Source of the DNA: DTJG01 sp964532995
Lineage (GTDB): Bacteria; Ratteibacteria; UBA8468; B48-G9; DTJG01
Direction: 5' to 3'
Length of the DNA stretch: 9,238 nucleotides
NCBI GenBank assembly: GCA_964532995.1
Contig: CAZHJN010000058.1
Span: 1-9,238 of the forward strand
Numbering within the stretch: the first letter of the stretch is position 1; every line of letters begins with the position of its first letter. Both the position numbers and the translations under genes were made by a program. The notes beneath the pieces were generated by a model. It searched no databases and was not told the origin of the DNA. It saw nothing but the letters and a program-made list of their open reading frames with translations. Of the stretch, positions 7,349-9,238 are shown one piece after another.

Positions 7349-8161
7349 ATGGAAAAAATAAGGAAACCTGTTGTAAGTGGATATTTTTACCCGGGTGAAG
7401 AAAAAATTCTGCGGGAAGATTTAAAAAGATATATTGAGCATGAAGAAAAAAAACTTTCACCTAAAGCAATTATCTGTCCGCACGCAGGTTATGTATATTC
7501 CGGAAAAACAGCAGGAAAGGTCTACAGCAAAATCATTCCACCTGATGTGGCGATTATAATCGGTCCAAATCATCATGGATATGGAGAACCATATGCGATA
7601 GATGACAGCGATGAATGGGAAACTCCTCTGGGAAAAGTTGAAATAGATAAGGAAATAAAAGAAAAATTACTTGAAAAAAGCAGATATCTTCATGCTGATT
7701 CAATAGCACATAAACAGGAGCATTCCATAGAGGTACAGATTCCATTTTTACAATTTATAAATCCAGTCATAACAATAGTGCCGGTGTTGATTTCAGGTAT
7801 GCATGATGCAAATCCCTGGTATGAAATAGGTTATACGATTGCATTAACAATTGACCAAATTAAAAAAAATGTCCTGGTCATAGCAAGTTCAGACTTTACC
7901 CATTATGAACCCGCAGAATCAGCTGAAAAAAAAGATAGGTTAGCTATAGAAAAAATTGTTAATCTTGATGCAGATGGATTTCTTGACACCGTCTCAGAAC
8001 ACGATATAAGTATATGCGGATTTGCTCCTATTGTTTCAGCAATCACATCAGCAAAAACTCTTGGTTCAAATAAAGGTATGCTTGTGGAATATACCAATAG
8101 TGGTAAGGTCTCAGGAGATTTTGAACAGGTTGTTGGATACGCAGGAATCATTCTGTTTTAA
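7349..8161 (+). CDS. amrB: MEMO-family protein, AmmeMemoRadiSam system protein B
   Basis: This 270-residue protein of the MEMO family is found in bacteria and archaea and is related to human MEMO1. The N-terminal RKPVVSGYFYPG (5-16) is characteristic. Candidate metal/active-site residues known from the family are all present: His45 in CPHAGYVYSG, His75/His76 in IGPNHHGYG, His125 in QEHSIEVQ, Asp182 and His185 in SSDFTHYEP, and Cys223 in CGFAPI. In many prokaryotes it occurs with an AMMECR1-domain protein and a radical SAM enzyme (the AmmeMemoRadiSam set). Neither is in this window, so the symbol is by homology only. The biochemical role in bacteria is not firmly established. The start lies one base after the preceding stop. 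It is the last gene of the operon, and no terminator follows it directly. Confidence 0.9.
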   Translation: MEKIRKPVVSGYFYPGEEKILREDLKRYIEHEEKKLSPKAIICPHAGYVYSGKTAGKVYSKIIPPDVAIIIGPNHHGYGEPYAIDDSDEWETPLGKVEIDKEIKEKLLEKSRYLHADSIAHKQEHSIEVQIPFLQFINPVITIVPVLISGMHDANPWYEIGYTIALTIDQIKKNVLVIASSDFTHYEPAESAEKKDRLAIEKIVNLDADGFLDTVSEHDISICGFAPIVSAITSAKTLGSNKGMLVEYTNSGKVSGDFEQVVGYAGIILF

Positions 8162-8165
8162 TCAC

Positions 8166-8193
8166 TTGACAGAAAAAAATTTTATCTTAAAAT
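8166..8193 (+). promoter_or_regulatory. sigma70-type promoter of the cobalamin riboswitch transcript
   Basis: A perfect -35 TTGACA (8166-8171) is followed by 16 nt and TAAAAT (8188-8193), 11 of 12 matches to consensus. It begins four bases after the amrB stop. The predicted start near 8200 is just upstream of the aptamer's P1 5' strand at 8207, as expected for a riboswitch leader. Confidence 0.75.
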
Positions 8194-8206
8194 ACATCAT
8201 AAATTT

Positions 8207-8376
8207 CGCAGGCGCCAAAATGAGGCTTAATAGGGAAGTCTGTGAAAATCAGACACGCTCCCGGCGCTGTAACCACGCCCGTTTAAAAAAACGGGCAGGT
8301 ATGGTCTGATGTGCCACTGTCCGCATGGGGATGGGAAGGCTGACCATACAGGTGGAAGTCAGAAGACCTGCCTGCG
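8207..8376 (+). ncRNA. Cobalamin (B12) riboswitch aptamer
   Basis: The conserved cobalamin aptamer can be read in order. Closing stem P1 pairs CGCAGG (8207-8212) with CCTGCG (8371-8376). The GGGAA core begins at 8233, with GGGA (8233-8236) pairing TCCC (8259-8262) and GTCTG (8238-8242) pairing CAGAC (8250-8254) around a TGAAAAT loop. GGCGCTGTAACC follows at 8263-8274. A peripheral hairpin has GCCCGTTT (8277-8284) and AAACGGGC (8289-8296) around AAAA. A stem ATGGTC (8301-8306)/GACCAT (8342-8347) encloses GCCACTGT and ATGGGAAGGC, both typical of the family. The B12 box AAGTCAGAAGACCTGCC is at 8356-8372. Such RNAs normally switch expression off when a cobalamin is bound. The subclass (adenosyl or methyl/hydroxo preference) is not resolved by reading. 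The controlled gene is the prepilin-type gene at 8492, an unusual target. Confidence 0.95.
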
Positions 8377-8441
8377 AGACGGATAAACGCAATCCTGCGG
8401 ACGACAGGTGTGCGATAATGGGTCAAGAAATAAGGGTGCAG

Positions 8442-8466
8442 CCCGCCGTCAGGCGGGTTTTTTTTT
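8442..8466 (+). terminator. Intrinsic terminator of the riboswitch expression platform
   Basis: CCCGCC (8442-8447) pairs with GGCGGG (8452-8457) around a GTCA loop, followed by nine T residues (8458-8466): a strong rho-independent terminator between the aptamer and the prepilin-type gene. The strand ACCTGCCTG (8366-8374), which overlaps the B12 box and P1, is complementary to CAGGCGGGT (8450-8458) with one G-U pair, so it can act as an antiterminator when the aptamer is unliganded. Cobalamin binding would lock P1 and release the terminator, giving off-switching. It is also the first terminator after the ten-gene operon, so it may end those transcripts too. Confidence 0.9.
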
Positions 8467-8491
8467 GCCCGCATAAAACAAAGGAGGAGAA

Positions 8492-9205
8492 ATGAAGTGT
8501 TCAAGGAAAAAAGGTTTTACTTTAATCGAATTGCTTGTAGTTATCGCGATAATTGCGATACTGGCTGCGATGCTTCTGCCGGCTTTGTCGCTTGCCAGAG
8601 AAAAAGCAAGGTCATCAGTATGCATTGGGAATCTGAAACAGATTTACCTCACTTTCGCAATGTATGTCCAGGATAATGATGAATTTTTCCCACCGGCATA
8701 TTATTACTCATTTACAGGTGAAACCGACTGGGACTTTGCAACAGATGACTGGACAAACTGGAGATTTGGTATAATTGGAAATTATCTGAACAACAAGCAG
8801 GTTTTTCAATGCCCTACAAGGTTCAAACTGGTCTCTTATGATAAACCATTTACAGGTTATGCTTATAATGCAACATATATTGGAGGAGGTTATTCTGTTT
8901 GGAATGGACAGGCAGATTCTCCAGCAAAATTAAGCAGAATTCAGAACCCGTCTCAAACAGTACTTCTTGCAGACAGCGCAATATGGTCATCATGGACTTC
9001 TGAAACAATAGCTAATAATTACCTGAGAGCCCCCGGCGATATTTACTATTTCGGACCAAATGTTCATTTCAGACACAATGGTAGGGCAAATGTGCTTTTC
9101 TGCGATGGACATGTGGAATCTATCGGAACAAAGTATAATGTCAGCGACAATGATAAAACTCTTGGAGATCTTTCATCTGACGCATCTTTATACGACCTTC
9201 AATAA
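8492..9205 (+). CDS. Prepilin-type protein with H-X9-DG domain
   Basis: This 237-residue secreted or pilus-like protein starts with a type IV prepilin leader. The basic hexapeptide region ends KKG, followed by FTLIELLVVIAIIAILAAML (9-28), giving cleavage after Gly8 and Glu at mature position 5 for methylation and assembly by a PilD-like peptidase. The globular part has NLKQI (47-51), FQCP (105-108) and the signature His195-x9-Asp205-Gly206 (in RHNGRANVLFCDGH), the 'prepilin processing-associated H-X9-DG' family of Lentisphaerae, Planctomycetes and relatives. Family function is not well established; type II secretion or surface appendages are proposed. The strong AAGGAGGA at 8481-8488 sets the start. 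It stands behind a cobalamin riboswitch with terminator, so it should be expressed when B12 is low. The protein appears full length. No pilus assembly genes are nearby. Confidence 0.93.
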   Translation: MKCSRKKGFTLIELLVVIAIIAILAAMLLPALSLAREKARSSVCIGNLKQIYLTFAMYVQDNDEFFPPAYYYSFTGETDWDFATDDWTNWRFGIIGNYLNNKQVFQCPTRFKLVSYDKPFTGYAYNATYIGGGYSVWNGQADSPAKLSRIQNPSQTVLLADSAIWSSWTSETIANNYLRAPGDIYYFGPNVHFRHNGRANVLFCDGHVESIGTKYNVSDNDKTLGDLSSDASLYDLQ

Positions 9206-9225
9206 GATCTGGTCCGATGATATTG

Positions 9226-9231
9226 TATAAT
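9226..9231 (+). promoter_or_regulatory. Possible -10 element at the window edge
   Basis: A perfect TATAAT lies 20 bases after the prepilin-type gene stop, but the matching -35 position (about 9203-9208, TAAGAT) is poor. It could start a downstream transcript outside the window or be chance in AT-rich DNA. Nothing else is recognisable in 9206-9238, and no terminator is visible there. Confidence 0.2.
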
Positions 9232-9238
9232 AAAAACA

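Noticed and set aside
8277..8296. GC-rich hairpin GCCCGTTT/AAACGGGC as a terminator
   Set aside because: No T tract follows on the + strand, and it sits inside the aptamer as a peripheral stem.
8022..8309. Open frame of 95 codons on + spanning the amrB end and the riboswitch
   Set aside because: It lies in another frame of amrB and runs through structured aptamer RNA. It has no family pattern or ribosome site.
8283..8504. Open frame of 73 codons on the - strand across the riboswitch and terminator
   Set aside because: It is the complement of conserved aptamer and terminator sequence, so the open frame is a by-product.

Overview
The window is AT-rich bacterial DNA (roughly 36-38% GC by eye). 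Genes are packed on the + strand. Three things point towards the PVC superphylum or a nearby candidate phylum (Lentisphaerae, Planctomycetes or Omnitrophota-like): a prepilin-type protein carrying the H-X9-DG signature, a 31-residue MPCGKKRKR-type AURKAIP1/COX24-like ribosomal microprotein, and a xylose-isomerase-like TIM-barrel protein. This placement is inferred from family distribution and has not been tested by phylogeny.

Bases 1-87 hold an almost ideal sigma70-type promoter (TTGACC, 17 nt, TATAAT at 41-69) and a strong Shine-Dalgarno. From 88 to 8161 there is one apparent ten-gene operon with overlaps or gaps of only a few bases: gatC (tRNA amidotransferase C), accA (acetyl-CoA carboxylase alpha), hisG (long-form ATP phosphoribosyltransferase), a bS22/COX24-like micro-gene, a TPR lipoprotein, dxs (DXP synthase), nadK (NAD kinase), a 2x[4Fe-4S] ferredoxin resembling the delta subunit of 2-oxoacid:ferredoxin oxidoreductases, a sugar phosphate isomerase/epimerase-like TIM barrel, and a MEMO-family protein (AmmeMemoRadiSam protein B). 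No terminator or clear internal promoter was seen between them. The operon mixes translation, fatty-acid, histidine, isoprenoid and NADP supply. Several members are single subunits of complexes whose partners lie elsewhere (GatA/B, AccD, AmrA/AmrS, possibly KorA/B). The dxs-nadK neighbourhood recalls the known dxs-tlyA-nadK arrangement of other bacteria, without tlyA.

Bases 8162-8491 contain a complete regulatory unit: a TTGACA/TAAAAT promoter starting 4 nt after the operon's last stop codon, a cobalamin (B12) riboswitch aptamer (8207-8376), and an intrinsic terminator (8442-8466). The B12-box strand can pair with the 3' arm of the terminator, which gives a readable antiterminator/terminator switch. 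The only gene after it in the window (8492-9205) encodes a prepilin-type protein with an H-X9-DG domain. B12 control of a pseudopilin-like gene is not a standard cobalamin-riboswitch target and is the most interesting observation here. Bases 9206-9238 contain a TATAAT hexamer and no recognisable gene.
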